22,091 nucleotides of DNA, taken from positions 1 through 22,091 of the forward strand of contig JACPOX010000117.1 in NCBI GenBank assembly GCA_016191305.1, read 5' to 3'. Shown here piece after piece: positions 1 through 8,729 of this stretch. Both the position numbers and the translations under genes were made by a program. The notes below the pieces were generated by a model. That model saw only the letters and a program-made list of their open reading frames with translations. It had not been told where the DNA came from and ran no database searches. Source of the DNA: Legionella longbeachae (GTDB lineage Bacteria; Pseudomonadota; Gammaproteobacteria; Legionellales; Legionellaceae). The number at the start of each line of letters is the position of its first letter. Position 1 is the first letter of the stretch.

Positions 1-134
1 ACCGATTGAAAATTCGTGCTCCAGGATTTGCTCATCTCTCTAGTTACGATGAAATGACAAGAGGGCATATGATTGCTGATGGTGTGGCAATATTAGCAAG
101 TCAAGATATAGTTTTTGGTGAAATTGATCGTTAA
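1..134 (+). CDS. nuoD: NADH-quinone oxidoreductase subunit D, 3' fragment
   Basis: Only the last 43 codons are in the window; the gene begins upstream. Reading from base 3 gives a C-terminal tail containing [13 protein letters not shown], the segment [15 protein letters not shown] and the ending DIVFGEIDR, which is the highly conserved end of the 49-kDa subunit of complex I. In the family this subunit forms most of the quinone-binding cavity together with NuoB and NuoH at the peripheral/membrane arm junction. The fragment cannot tell whether nuoC and nuoD are separate or fused as in Escherichia coli. A 77-bp gap follows before nuoE, larger than any other spacer in this operon. Confidence 0.95.
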   Translation, partial: RLKIRAPGFAHLSSYDEMTRGHMIADGVAILASQDIVFGEIDR

Positions 135-211
135 TTTCATGAGGTGTCTTTTGTTACAATGTTCAATATGGTATCTCGGGGATTTTCAAATTAAATAAAT
201 AGGGTGTAGAA

Positions 212-715
212 ATGTCTGATAATTCAGCAAAAACATTACATCAACTGGTGTCGACTCAAAGAATAAAGGACATAGATCATTGGATAGCAAAATATCCCAA
301 AGATCAAAAGCAATCTGCTGTAATGAGTACTTTACGAATTGTTCAGGAAGAGCATAGTCATTTAACTAAAGAATTAATGGATGCTGTAGCTGATTATCTT
401 GATATGCCGCCTATTGCTGTATATGAAGTAGCTAGTTTTTACACCATGTATGAACATGAGCAAGTTGGTAGAAATTTAGTGAATGTATGTACAAACATAT
501 CATGTTTGTTGCGTGACTCGGCTGCAGTTGTTGAGCATTTACAGAGAAAACTAGGCATAAAATTAGGCGAAACCACAGATGATGGACGTTTTACATTAAG
601 ATCTGTTGAGTGTTTAGGTGCTTGTGTTAATGCACCAATGATGCAGGTGAATAAGGATTATCATGAAAATCTGACACCTGAAACCATAGAAAAAGTGCTG
701 GAACAGTACCAATAA
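212..715 (+). CDS. nuoE: NADH-quinone oxidoreductase subunit E (24-kDa, 2Fe-2S)
   Basis: This 167-residue protein is the thioredoxin-fold 2Fe-2S subunit of the NADH-oxidising module. The four cluster (N1a) ligands are visible as C93-x4-C98 and C134-x3-C138, the second pair in the motif ECLGAC. The N-terminal helical part contains the family segment DYLDMPPIAVYEVASFYTMY at about residues 61-80. The length matches the family. The ATG at 212 has AGGGTG five bases upstream. It docks on NuoF, whose gene starts about 18 bp downstream, so the two are almost certainly co-transcribed. No missing ligand or frameshift is seen. Confidence 0.97.
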   Translation: MSDNSAKTLHQLVSTQRIKDIDHWIAKYPKDQKQSAVMSTLRIVQEEHSHLTKELMDAVADYLDMPPIAVYEVASFYTMYEHEQVGRNLVNVCTNISCLLRDSAAVVEHLQRKLGIKLGETTDDGRFTLRSVECLGACVNAPMMQVNKDYHENLTPETIEKVLEQYQ

Positions 716-733
716 AAGATAGAGGTGTTTGCC

Positions 734-2011
734 GTGGTTGAATTAAATCAAGTTTGTTATCGAACATTTCATTTACCAGAGCCTTGGACACTATCTGCTT
801 ATGAAAGTGTTGGTGGATACAGTGCCTGGAGAAAGATATTAAAAGAACAAACTTCTCCGCAAATAATTATTGATGAGTTAAAAACTTCTGCTTTACGCGG
901 ACGAGGTGGCGCAGGATTTCCCACAGGATTAAAGTGGAGTTTTATGAACCGAAATTCTCCCGTGCAGAAATATGTAGTATGTAATTCTGACGAAGGCGAA
1001 CCAGGAACATGCAAAGATAGAGAAATACTCTCTCTCAACCCACATCAACTCATAGAAGGAATGGCAATTGCCGCGTATACAATGGGTTCAACTGTTGGCT
1101 ACAATTATATCCGTGGCGAATTTTGGCTTCCCTACGAGCGTACAGAGAAAGCTTTACAAGAAGCTTATGCGTCAGGCTTACTCGGTAAAAACATTTTAGG
1201 TTCCGGCATTGATTTTGATTTGTATAATCATCTCGGAGCAGGGGCTTACATCTGTGGTGAAGAAACTGCTTTGCTTAATTCATTGGAAGGAAAAAAAGGC
1301 CAACCTAGATTTAAGCCACCATTTCCTGCAAATTATGGTTTATATGGTAAACCCACAACTATAAATAATACTGAAACTTTTGCTTCCGTGCCAGTGATTA
1401 TGGAAAAAGGCGGTGAGTGGTTTTTAAAGCTCGGTAAACCTAATAATGGCGGAGCTAAGTGTTTTAGTGTCAGTGGCCACGTGAATAAACCTGGTAATTT
1501 TGAAATTCCATTAGGAACACCGTTTAAAAACCTTCTTGCTTTAGCTGGTGGCGTTTTGAACGATCGAAAAATTAAAGCAGTAATTCCTGGTGGAACATCC
1601 ATGCCTGTATTACCTGGTGATGTAATGATGGGGCTGGATATGGACTACGACAGCATCCAAAAAGCTGGTTCGGGATTGGGATCAGGTGCTGTAATTATTA
1701 TGGACGAGACTACTTGTATGGTTGATGCACTGTATCGTATCTCAGAATTTTATATGGATGAGTCTTGCGGTCAGTGTACTCCTTGTCGTGAAGGAACAGG
1801 CTGGTTGGTTCGTTTGCTACATCGTATTAAGGAAGGTCATGGAGAACCTGGGGATGTTGAAAAATTAGTCAATGTTGCAGATAACATCGAAGGACGCACT
1901 ATTTGTGCATTAGGTGAAGCAGCAGCTTGGCCTGTACAAAGTTTTGTGAAGCATTTCCGCGATGAATTTGAATATTTCATTAAGCATAAACGCTCGATCG
2001 TCGCAGCATAA
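734..2011 (+). CDS. nuoF: NADH-quinone oxidoreductase subunit F (51-kDa, FMN and NADH binding)
   Basis: This is the subunit where NADH transfers hydride to FMN. The glycine-rich FMN/NADH segments [10 protein letters not shown] (about residues 56-65) and [19 protein letters not shown] (about 168-186) are intact. The N3 4Fe-4S cluster ligands are C345, C348 and C351 in [11 protein letters not shown] plus C391 in TICALGEAA. The start is a choice between two in-frame GTG codons at 725 and 734. I prefer 734 (425 residues) because AGAGG at 721-725 then sits eight bases upstream, whereas the 725 codon overlaps that same Shine-Dalgarno and has no good one of its own. The gene lies between nuoE and nuoG in the standard order. 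Confidence 0.96.
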   Translation: MVELNQVCYRTFHLPEPWTLSAYESVGGYSAWRKILKEQTSPQIIIDELKTSALRGRGGAGFPTGLKWSFMNRNSPVQKYVVCNSDEGEPGTCKDREILSLNPHQLIEGMAIAAYTMGSTVGYNYIRGEFWLPYERTEKALQEAYASGLLGKNILGSGIDFDLYNHLGAGAYICGEETALLNSLEGKKGQPRFKPPFPANYGLYGKPTTINNTETFASVPVIMEKGGEWFLKLGKPNNGGAKCFSVSGHVNKPGNFEIPLGTPFKNLLALAGGVLNDRKIKAVIPGGTSMPVLPGDVMMGLDMDYDSIQKAGSGLGSGAVIIMDETTCMVDALYRISEFYMDESCGQCTPCREGTGWLVRLLHRIKEGHGEPGDVEKLVNVADNIEGRTICALGEAAAWPVQSFVKHFRDEFEYFIKHKRSIVAA

Positions 2012-2027
2012 TTGATAAGGTTTGACC

Positions 2028-4382
2028 ATGACTACTACTATTGAAATCGACGGTAAAACAATTGAAGCAGAAAACGGTAAAATGATCATTGAGGTTGCAG
2101 ATGAGGCAGGTATTCATATTCCTCGCTTTTGCTATCATAAAAAACTCTCTGTGGCAGCAAATTGTCGTATGTGCTTAGTCGAAGTGGAAAATGGCAGAAA
2201 GCCAGTCCCGGCTTGTGCAACGCCCATTACCAATGGGATGAAAGTATTTACAAAATCAGAACAAGCATTACATTCTCAAAAAGTGGTTATGGAGTTTTTA
2301 CTTATAAACCATCCGCTTGATTGTCCTATATGTGATCAAGGTGGCGAGTGCGAATTACAAGATGTATCTATGGGATTCGGAGACGACGAATCTGTATATA
2401 CTGATACAAAACGCTCGGTGAATGACGATGATTTAGGCGTGCTGATTTCAACTGAAATGACACGTTGCATTCACTGTACTCGTTGTGTTCGTTTTGGCGA
2501 AGAAATAGCTGGACTTAGAGAGTTGGGTGCAACAGGGCGTGGCGAAAACATGCAAATTGGAACCTATGTTCAACACAGTATGAAGTCAGAGGTTTCAGGA
2601 AATATTATAGATTTATGTCCAGTAGGTGCGCTAACCTCAAAGCCATATCGATTCACTGCGAGAGCCTGGGAATTGAATCAACATGATGGTGTTGCACCCC
2701 ATGATTGTTTAGGTTCAAATATTCATCTGCATATACGTCGTAATGAATTAATGCGCGCTGTTCCTAGAGAAAATGAAACAATTAATGAAACATGGTTATC
2801 TGATAGGGACAGATTTAGTTATCTAGGATTAAATAGTCAATCAAGAGCAAATCAACCACAAATCAAACGAAATGGACAGTGGGAAACTGTTGATTGGGAA
2901 ACTGCATTAAAATTTACCGCCGATGGTTTAGCTCGCATCATTAAACAAAATGGCGCGGAACAAGTAGCTGCTTTTGCCTCTAGTTCTTCTACTCTGGAAG
3001 AAATGTATCTGTTACAAAAATTAATGCGTGATCTTGGAGTTCATAATCTGGATCATAGATTACAACAAGTAGATTTTAAAGATCAGGATAATCAATCAAC
3101 AACTCCACAAAGCTCACTGCCCTATGCTGAAGTAGAACAGCAAAATTCAATAATATTGATTGGGTGTAATATTGATAGAGAAGTTCCTCTAGCTGGTATA
3201 CGAGTACGCAAAGCGTTCCGTAATGGGGCTAATATCTTTGCCATTAATCCCGTCGATTATGAGTATCGTTTTGATCTATCCGAACGCTTTGTCATTTCTC
3301 CGTTAGAAATGCCAATGCAGTTAGCAAAACTTACTTTAGCCCTAGCTGATAATATAGATACATTACCTGAGCAGGTACAAAAATTATTGATAGGTTTAGA
3401 ACCAGATGAAGCCACTCAACGAGTTGCAAAGGCACTTAAAAAAGATAAATCTTGTATCATTACAGGTGCTCTTTTAGAAAATCACCCAGATGCATCCTTA
3501 TTGCGTACTCTTATTTTCGTGATAGAAAAATTAAGTGGCGCTAAAGTGTTAAAGCTAACAAGTGGAGCAAATAGTGCAGGTGCATATATAGCAGGAATGC
3601 TACCGCATCGGAGCGCTGCAGGAAAAATAGATTTAATACCTGGGATGGATGTACAAGCAGCATTAAATGCCAAGCTAAAGGCCTATTTCTTACTTGGGGT
3701 AGAGCCCGGATTTGATTTCGCCAACCCATATGGTGCTAGGCAATCAATGCTTGCGGCAGAATTTGTTGTACTCGTGTCTGCTTTTAACAATGAATCCATG
3801 TATGATTATGCAGATGTTATTCTACCTATGGCTCCTTATGCTGAAACTTCTGGTACTTACATTAATGTTGATAATACCTGGCAAACAGTAAAAGGAGCAC
3901 AAGCTCCATATGGAGAATCAAGACCAGCATGGAAAATTTTGAGAGTACTAGGTAATTTGCTACATTGTAATGGTTTTGAATATACTTCAACAGAAGACAT
4001 TTTGTCTGAAATAAAGAATAGTGTTTCTATTACAACAAGAAGTGAATACAAACCATATTATCCTGAATGCTTGCCACTCATTAATCAATCCTTAACTCGG
4101 GTAGGTGAGTGGCCGCTTTATCGTATAGATCCAATTGTAAGAAATGCAAAAGAGTTACAATTATGTGCTGCAGCTGAGTCAACTTGTATACGGATCAATC
4201 CCAAAACGGCAGATAGATTGAAATTAGACGATATAGCTACTGTATCTCAGGGGGATATTGAGATAACATTGCCGCTTAAGCGAGATGAACGCATTGCGGT
4301 CGATGTTGTATGGATAGCAAATGCAATGCCTGAGACAGTAGATTTGGGTCATTCATTTGCTGCAATAACTATTAAGCGCTAG
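2028..4382 (+). CDS. nuoG: NADH-quinone oxidoreductase subunit G (75-kDa iron-sulfur subunit)
   Basis: This 784-residue subunit carries several Fe-S clusters between NuoF and NuoI. The N-terminal ferredoxin-like domain has 2Fe-2S ligands C35, C46, C49 and C63. The His/Cys cluster follows with H95, C99, C102 and C108 (HPLDCPICDQGGEC), then a 4Fe-4S set at C147, C150, C153 and C197. The rest is a degenerate molybdopterin-oxidoreductase domain. Only one cysteine (C227) remains where E. coli has the CxxCxxxC motif of the extra N7 cluster, so N7 should be absent, as in mitochondrial 75-kDa subunits. The ATG at 2028 is chosen over an upstream in-frame TTG at 2022 because AAGG at 2017-2020 is seven bases before it. 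Confidence 0.96.
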   Translation: MTTTIEIDGKTIEAENGKMIIEVADEAGIHIPRFCYHKKLSVAANCRMCLVEVENGRKPVPACATPITNGMKVFTKSEQALHSQKVVMEFLLINHPLDCPICDQGGECELQDVSMGFGDDESVYTDTKRSVNDDDLGVLISTEMTRCIHCTRCVRFGEEIAGLRELGATGRGENMQIGTYVQHSMKSEVSGNIIDLCPVGALTSKPYRFTARAWELNQHDGVAPHDCLGSNIHLHIRRNELMRAVPRENETINETWLSDRDRFSYLGLNSQSRANQPQIKRNGQWETVDWETALKFTADGLARIIKQNGAEQVAAFASSSSTLEEMYLLQKLMRDLGVHNLDHRLQQVDFKDQDNQSTTPQSSLPYAEVEQQNSIILIGCNIDREVPLAGIRVRKAFRNGANIFAINPVDYEYRFDLSERFVISPLEMPMQLAKLTLALADNIDTLPEQVQKLLIGLEPDEATQRVAKALKKDKSCIITGALLENHPDASLLRTLIFVIEKLSGAKVLKLTSGANSAGAYIAGMLPHRSAAGKIDLIPGMDVQAALNAKLKAYFLLGVEPGFDFANPYGARQSMLAAEFVVLVSAFNNESMYDYADVILPMAPYAETSGTYINVDNTWQTVKGAQAPYGESRPAWKILRVLGNLLHCNGFEYTSTEDILSEIKNSVSITTRSEYKPYYPECLPLINQSLTRVGEWPLYRIDPIVRNAKELQLCAAAESTCIRINPKTADRLKLDDIATVSQGDIEITLPLKRDERIAVDVVWIANAMPETVDLGHSFAAITIKR

Positions 4383-4394
4383 GCAGGTAAGAAA

Positions 4395-5417
4395 ATGCTG
4401 CAAGATATTAGCATATTAATTTGGGTCATTATTAAAATATTAGTGATAGTAGTTCCATTACTACTATGTGTTGCATATTTAATTTATGCAGAGCGTAAGG
4501 TTATTGGATACATTCAAGTACGTATAGGGCCTAATCGGGTTGGTATAAAAGGTTTATTACAACCAATTGCCGATTTAATTAAACTCATTACCAAGGAAAT
4601 TATCCTTCCCACACGTTCTAATAAATATCTTTTTGTTGCAGCTCCTTTATTTGCTTTAGTTCCAGCCTTGGCTGGCTGGGCGGTTGTTCCCTTTCAAGAA
4701 GGAATTGTTCTTGCAAATATCAATGCAGGCATTCTTTATATTTTTGCGATGAGTTCACTTGGTGTCTATGGTGTTCTAATTGCTGGCTGGGCTTCTAATT
4801 CCAAATACGCCATGTTTGGGGCTTTGCGAAGTACGGCTCAGACAGTTTCTTATGAAATTGCAATGGGTTTTGCCTTGGTAGGTGTTTTATTAGCAGCAGG
4901 AAGCATGAATCTTACAGACATTGTAAATTCACAAAGAGGCGGTATTCTACATTGGTGGTTTATTCCTCTACTCCCTCTCTTTTTTGTATTCTGGATTGCT
5001 GGCATTGCGGAGACAAATAGAGCGCCATTTGATTTGGCTGAAGGTGAGTCAGAAATTGTTGCAGGATTTCATGTTGAATATTCTGGAATAGGTTTCGCAC
5101 TATTTTTCTTATCAGAATATGCCAGTATGATCCTTATTTCGGTATTACTTAGTGTGATGTTCCTGGGGGGCTGGATGTCACCTTTTGAAGGCATACCCGT
5201 TCTACAAGACATATTTTTCGTAGTACCTGGTTTTGTTTGGTTACTTCTGAAAATCAGCTTTTTCCTGTTTGTTTATTTATGGGTAAGGGCTACTTTCCCC
5301 CGTTATCGTTATGACCAGCTTATGCGTTTAGGTTGGAAAGTACTCATTCCAGTAACCATCGTTTGGATTGTTGTAACTGCTTTAATGGTCGTTACACATC
5401 TTAAACCTTGGTTTTGA
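4395..5417 (+). CDS. nuoH: NADH-quinone oxidoreductase subunit H (membrane, quinone site)
   Basis: This 340-residue integral membrane protein joins the peripheral and membrane arms and forms part of the quinone chamber. Family signatures include [20 protein letters not shown] (about 31-50) and the long acidic cytoplasmic loop starting [20 protein letters not shown] (about 205-224) and ending in FHVEYSG, which is critical for coupling quinone chemistry to proton movement. About eight hydrophobic segments can be read. The ATG has AGG seven bases upstream, and the gene begins 12 bp after nuoG. Length and motifs are normal. Confidence 0.97.
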   Translation: MLQDISILIWVIIKILVIVVPLLLCVAYLIYAERKVIGYIQVRIGPNRVGIKGLLQPIADLIKLITKEIILPTRSNKYLFVAAPLFALVPALAGWAVVPFQEGIVLANINAGILYIFAMSSLGVYGVLIAGWASNSKYAMFGALRSTAQTVSYEIAMGFALVGVLLAAGSMNLTDIVNSQRGGILHWWFIPLLPLFFVFWIAGIAETNRAPFDLAEGESEIVAGFHVEYSGIGFALFFLSEYASMILISVLLSVMFLGGWMSPFEGIPVLQDIFFVVPGFVWLLLKISFFLFVYLWVRATFPRYRYDQLMRLGWKVLIPVTIVWIVVTALMVVTHLKPWF

Positions 5418-5435
5418 TGATTAATAGAGAAGCCG

Positions 5436-5936
5436 ATGAAAAAAGTATATCAAAATATTAAATACTACCTACGCAGTTTTCTTTTATTAGAATTATTGGT
5501 TGGTTTGAAATTAACCGGGAAATATTTCTTTAAGAAAAAAATAACAGTTCAGTTTCCTGAAGAAAAAACTCCCATTTCGCCACGTTTTAGAGGGCTTCTT
5601 GCATTGCGTCGTTATCCTAATGGAGAAGAGCGATGTATTGCTTGTAAACTATGCGAGGCAGTTTGCCCTGCTTTAGCAATAACTATAGAATCAGAGCCGC
5701 GCGAAGATGGTTCTCGGCGTACAACACGTTATGACATTGATATGTTTAAATGTATTAACTGTGGTTTATGCGAGGAATCTTGCCCTGTAGATTCTATAGT
5801 AGTTACTCCTATACATCATTATCATATTAGCGAGCGCGGCCAAAATATTATGACCAAAGAAAAGCTTCTAGCACTGGGTGACTTGATGGAGCCACAACTT
5901 GCAGCCGATAGAGCTGCTGATGAAAAATACCGATAA
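5436..5936 (+). CDS. nuoI: NADH-quinone oxidoreductase subunit I (two 4Fe-4S)
   Basis: This 166-residue ferredoxin-type subunit passes electrons through clusters N6a and N6b toward NuoB and quinone. Both CxxCxxCxxxC motifs are complete: C67, C70, C73, C77 ([12 protein letters not shown]) and C106, C109, C112, C116 ([12 protein letters not shown]). An amphipathic N-terminal segment (about residues 1-30, [17 protein letters not shown]) fits the membrane-surface helix of the family. The ATG at 5436 has a purine-rich GAGAAG just upstream. It lies between nuoH and nuoJ in the usual order. Confidence 0.97.
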   Translation: MKKVYQNIKYYLRSFLLLELLVGLKLTGKYFFKKKITVQFPEEKTPISPRFRGLLALRRYPNGEERCIACKLCEAVCPALAITIESEPREDGSRRTTRYDIDMFKCINCGLCEESCPVDSIVVTPIHHYHISERGQNIMTKEKLLALGDLMEPQLAADRAADEKYR

Positions 5937-5947
5937 CGGGGTAATTT

Positions 5948-6415
5948 ATGCATGAGTATTTAATTCAAACTATTTTTTATATCTTTGCAGCTGTGGCTGT
6001 TGCATCAGCCTTTATGGTAATTATTCAAGATAACCCAGTTCGCTGCGTGTTATTTCTAGTACTTACCTTTTTTGCTAGTGCCATTTTATGGATACTTGTA
6101 GAAGCAGAGTTTCTTGCCCTGATTTTGGTATTAGTTTATGTTGGTGCGGTAATGACATTATTCCTATTTGTGGTAATGATGCTTAATATAGATGTTGAAA
6201 TAATGAAAAGTCATTATAAACGTCATTTACCTTTTGGACTTATTTTGGTTGCTTTGCTAACTGGACTCTTAATGGTTTCATTAATTGCAATTATTTCTGC
6301 AATAACCTTAGTACATAGAGGTCCGAGGCGGTCGAAACAACAGGATGTGAAAAAACAGATTCAGACGTATAAAAACCAACGTGTTGAATTAGTTACTATG
6401 AAAGCAGAGAAATAA
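5948..6415 (+). CDS. nuoJ: NADH-quinone oxidoreductase subunit J, internally shortened
   Basis: This 155-residue protein is a membrane-arm subunit next to NuoH/NuoK. TM1 (about 3-25), TM2 (33-51) and TM3 (54-78, with the conserved LVYVGAVM flexible segment around Y64/G66) are normal. TM4 begins at about residue 94. It then runs directly into IAIISAITLVHRGPRRSKQQ (residues 113-132), which resembles the end of TM5 plus the basic C-terminal tail of longer proteobacterial NuoJ proteins. The long TM4-TM5 loop and the first part of TM5, including the usual NT..LG..LYT...FE region, are missing, about 50 residues by memory of the family. The frame is open, the flanking spacing is normal, and a GGGG Shine-Dalgarno precedes the ATG. 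Confidence 0.93.
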   Translation: MHEYLIQTIFYIFAAVAVASAFMVIIQDNPVRCVLFLVLTFFASAILWILVEAEFLALILVLVYVGAVMTLFLFVVMMLNIDVEIMKSHYKRHLPFGLILVALLTGLLMVSLIAIISAITLVHRGPRRSKQQDVKKQIQTYKNQRVELVTMKAEK

Positions 6416-6430
6416 ATTGGAGAATTCCAT

Positions 6431-6736
6431 ATGATACCTATTAATAATTATTTAATATTAGGTGCTATTTTATTCGGTTTTGGTTTGATAGGCATAATGA
6501 TGAATCGTAGAAACATTATTTTGCTTCTTGTATGTATCGAATTGATGTTACTTGCTGTTAATACTAATTTTATTGCCTTTTCTCATTATTATAGGGAAAT
6601 TAGTGGTCAAGTTTTTGTTTTCTTTATTTTAACGGTTGCAGCTGCAGAGGCAGCGATTGGTTTAGCTATAGTCATGTTGCTTTTTAGAAATCGAGGCAAT
6701 ATTGACATAGATAAGATGAATCATTTAAAAGGTTAA
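6431..6736 (+). CDS. nuoK: NADH-quinone oxidoreductase subunit K (membrane)
   Basis: This 101-residue, three-helix membrane subunit is homologous to MrpC and sits between NuoJ and NuoN. The two membrane glutamates needed for proton transfer are present: E37 in VCIELML (TM2) and E73 in [11 protein letters not shown] (TM3), equivalent to E36 and E72 of E. coli. The length is exactly that of the family. The ATG has GGAG at 6419-6422, eight bases upstream, and follows nuoJ by 15 bp. Confidence 0.97.
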   Translation: MIPINNYLILGAILFGFGLIGIMMNRRNIILLLVCIELMLLAVNTNFIAFSHYYREISGQVFVFFILTVAAAEAAIGLAIVMLLFRNRGNIDIDKMNHLKG

Positions 6737-6740
6737 TATT

Positions 6741-8714
6741 GTGAGTATCCAACAACTTTGTCTAATAATTGTTTTAGCGCCTCTGGCAGGTTCGATAATT
6801 GCTGGTTTTTTTCGTAATCAAGTAGGCCGAGTGGGAGCCCATACGGTTACTATTTTGGGTGTGTCAATATCATTTGTTATATCTTTATATATTGCTTGGC
6901 AGGTTTTTTCTGGAAGCATATCATCAGTCAATACAGTAATTTATCATTGGGCTACTGGCGGTTTAATACTCCCATTTGAATTTAATATTGGATTTCTGAT
7001 TGATCCGCTTAGCGTTATTATGCTAGTTACGGTTAATTTTGTGTCTTTGCTTGTACATATTTACAGTATTGGTTATATGGCCGATGATGATGGCTATCAA
7101 CGTTTTTTTAGTTATATTTCGTTATTTACATTTATGATGCTGATGTTAGTGAGTGCTAATAATTTCTTACAACTATTTTTTGGTTGGGAGGGTGTTGGGC
7201 TTGTTTCTTATTTGCTTATCGGTTTTTGGTATCAAAAAGAATCTGCAATCGAAGGTAGTCTTAAAGCTTTTTTAGTAAATCGGGTTGGAGATTTTGGCTT
7301 TCTTTTGGGAATTGCATTAGTTTTTGCTTATACTGGAAGTATCGATTACACAACCGTTTTTGATAGTGTAAGCTACTTAGCCAGTCAAAACATTGAATTA
7401 TTTCAAGGACACCCCTGGTCCGTTGTTACAGTGACTTGTTTAGCCTTATATGTTGGTGCCATGGGTAAATCGGCTCAAGTTCCATTGCATGTCTGGTTAC
7501 CCGAATCAATGGAAGGTCCAACTCCCATCTCCGCACTTATCCATGCAGCAACCATGGTAACCGCTGGTGTGTTTATGATAGCGCGAATCTCACCATTAAT
7601 TGAGTTTTCGACTACAGCATTAAGTGTAGTACTTGTCATAGGAGCTACTGGTGCACTTTTTACTGGTATTTTAGCATTAGTGATGAACGATATTAAACGT
7701 GTAGTAGCTTATTCTACCTTATCACAACTTGGTTATATGATGGTTGCGATGGGTGCTTCTGCTTATAGTGCTGGTATGTTCCATCTTTTAACACATGCTT
7801 GTTTTAAAGCATTACTATTCTTAGGTGCAGGCTCGGTAATTATTGGTATGCATCATGAACAAGATATGAGAAAAATGGGTGGTTTATGGAATAAAATGCC
7901 GATTACTTACGTTACCTTTGTTATAGGATCTTTGGCTCTTTGTGCATTTCCTCCTTTTTCTGGATTCTACTCGAAAGATACAATCATTGAGGCAGCGCAA
8001 CTTTCACAAATTCCAGGCAGTAGTTATGCTTATTTTTGTGTCGTCCTAGGGGCTGGAGTTACTGCTTTATATACATTTAGATCCTTGTTTATGACCTTTC
8101 ATGGAAAGCCACGTATGGATGAACATACCTTAAGTCATGTTCATGAGTCCCCATGGGTTGTCTGGTTGCCACTTGTAGTTTTAGCAATTCCTTCAGTTAT
8201 TTTGGGTTATGTGTTGTATATGCCGATGCTTTTTAATAATCCAACTTTATTGAGCTCTTCATTGTTTGTTTTACCTGAACATAATGTATTAGCAGAGCTT
8301 GCACATGAAGTTACTTCCCCATTTGCAAGTATGGTACATTCTGTGAGCTCATTAACACTTTGGATTACATTGACAGGTGCAGTCATAGCATGGATTTGTT
8401 ATATTGCTGTTCCTTCAATTCCAAGCCATTTAGTGCGTTATTTTTCTTTAATATATAAATTACTAGTTAATAAATATGGATTTGATGCTTTTAATAGTTG
8501 GTTTTTTGTAAAAGGATCTAAAGGATTAGGTCGTCTGTTTTACAATGTTGGTGATCAGAAATTAATTGATGGAATGGTCGTTAATGGCAGTAGTCGACTG
8601 ATTAGATGGTTCTCTGCTAAAGGACGCACTATTCAAAATGGTTATCTCTATCATTATGCAGCAGTAATGGTTTTTGGATTGTTTGGATTTTTGTGCTGGT
8701 TGATACTCGGCTGA
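6741..8714 (+). CDS. nuoL: NADH-quinone oxidoreductase subunit L (antiporter-like)
   Basis: This 657-residue protein is the distal antiporter-like proton-pumping subunit with its C-terminal lateral helix. Conserved charged residues are in place: E150 in FFGWEGVGLVSYLLIGFW and K243 in MGKSAQVPLHVWLPESMEGP, followed by the family segment PTPISALIHAATMVTAGVFM. The C-terminal quarter contains the polar, amphipathic stretch expected for the lateral helix and a last hydrophobic anchor (about 640-656). The start is GTG at 6741, four bases after the nuoK stop, with AAGG at 6729-6732 inside nuoK, so translation is probably coupled. Confidence 0.96.
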   Translation: MSIQQLCLIIVLAPLAGSIIAGFFRNQVGRVGAHTVTILGVSISFVISLYIAWQVFSGSISSVNTVIYHWATGGLILPFEFNIGFLIDPLSVIMLVTVNFVSLLVHIYSIGYMADDDGYQRFFSYISLFTFMMLMLVSANNFLQLFFGWEGVGLVSYLLIGFWYQKESAIEGSLKAFLVNRVGDFGFLLGIALVFAYTGSIDYTTVFDSVSYLASQNIELFQGHPWSVVTVTCLALYVGAMGKSAQVPLHVWLPESMEGPTPISALIHAATMVTAGVFMIARISPLIEFSTTALSVVLVIGATGALFTGILALVMNDIKRVVAYSTLSQLGYMMVAMGASAYSAGMFHLLTHACFKALLFLGAGSVIIGMHHEQDMRKMGGLWNKMPITYVTFVIGSLALCAFPPFSGFYSKDTIIEAAQLSQIPGSSYAYFCVVLGAGVTALYTFRSLFMTFHGKPRMDEHTLSHVHESPWVVWLPLVVLAIPSVILGYVLYMPMLFNNPTLLSSSLFVLPEHNVLAELAHEVTSPFASMVHSVSSLTLWITLTGAVIAWICYIAVPSIPSHLVRYFSLIYKLLVNKYGFDAFNSWFFVKGSKGLGRLFYNVGDQKLIDGMVVNGSSRLIRWFSAKGRTIQNGYLYHYAAVMVFGLFGFLCWLILG

Positions 8715-8729
8715 ATATAGGGTGAAGGT

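Noticed and set aside
139..198. 19-codon ORF just after nuoD (MRCLLLQCS...)
   Set aside because: No Shine-Dalgarno at usable distance, no recognisable similarity, and the length is well within chance expectation.
799..1602. - strand ORFs antisense to nuoF
   Set aside because: They are shadows of a well-conserved gene on the + strand and show no family features.
725..2011. nuoF start at GTG 725
   Set aside because: That codon overlaps the AGAGG sequence that is well spaced for the GTG at 734; kept only as an alternative start.
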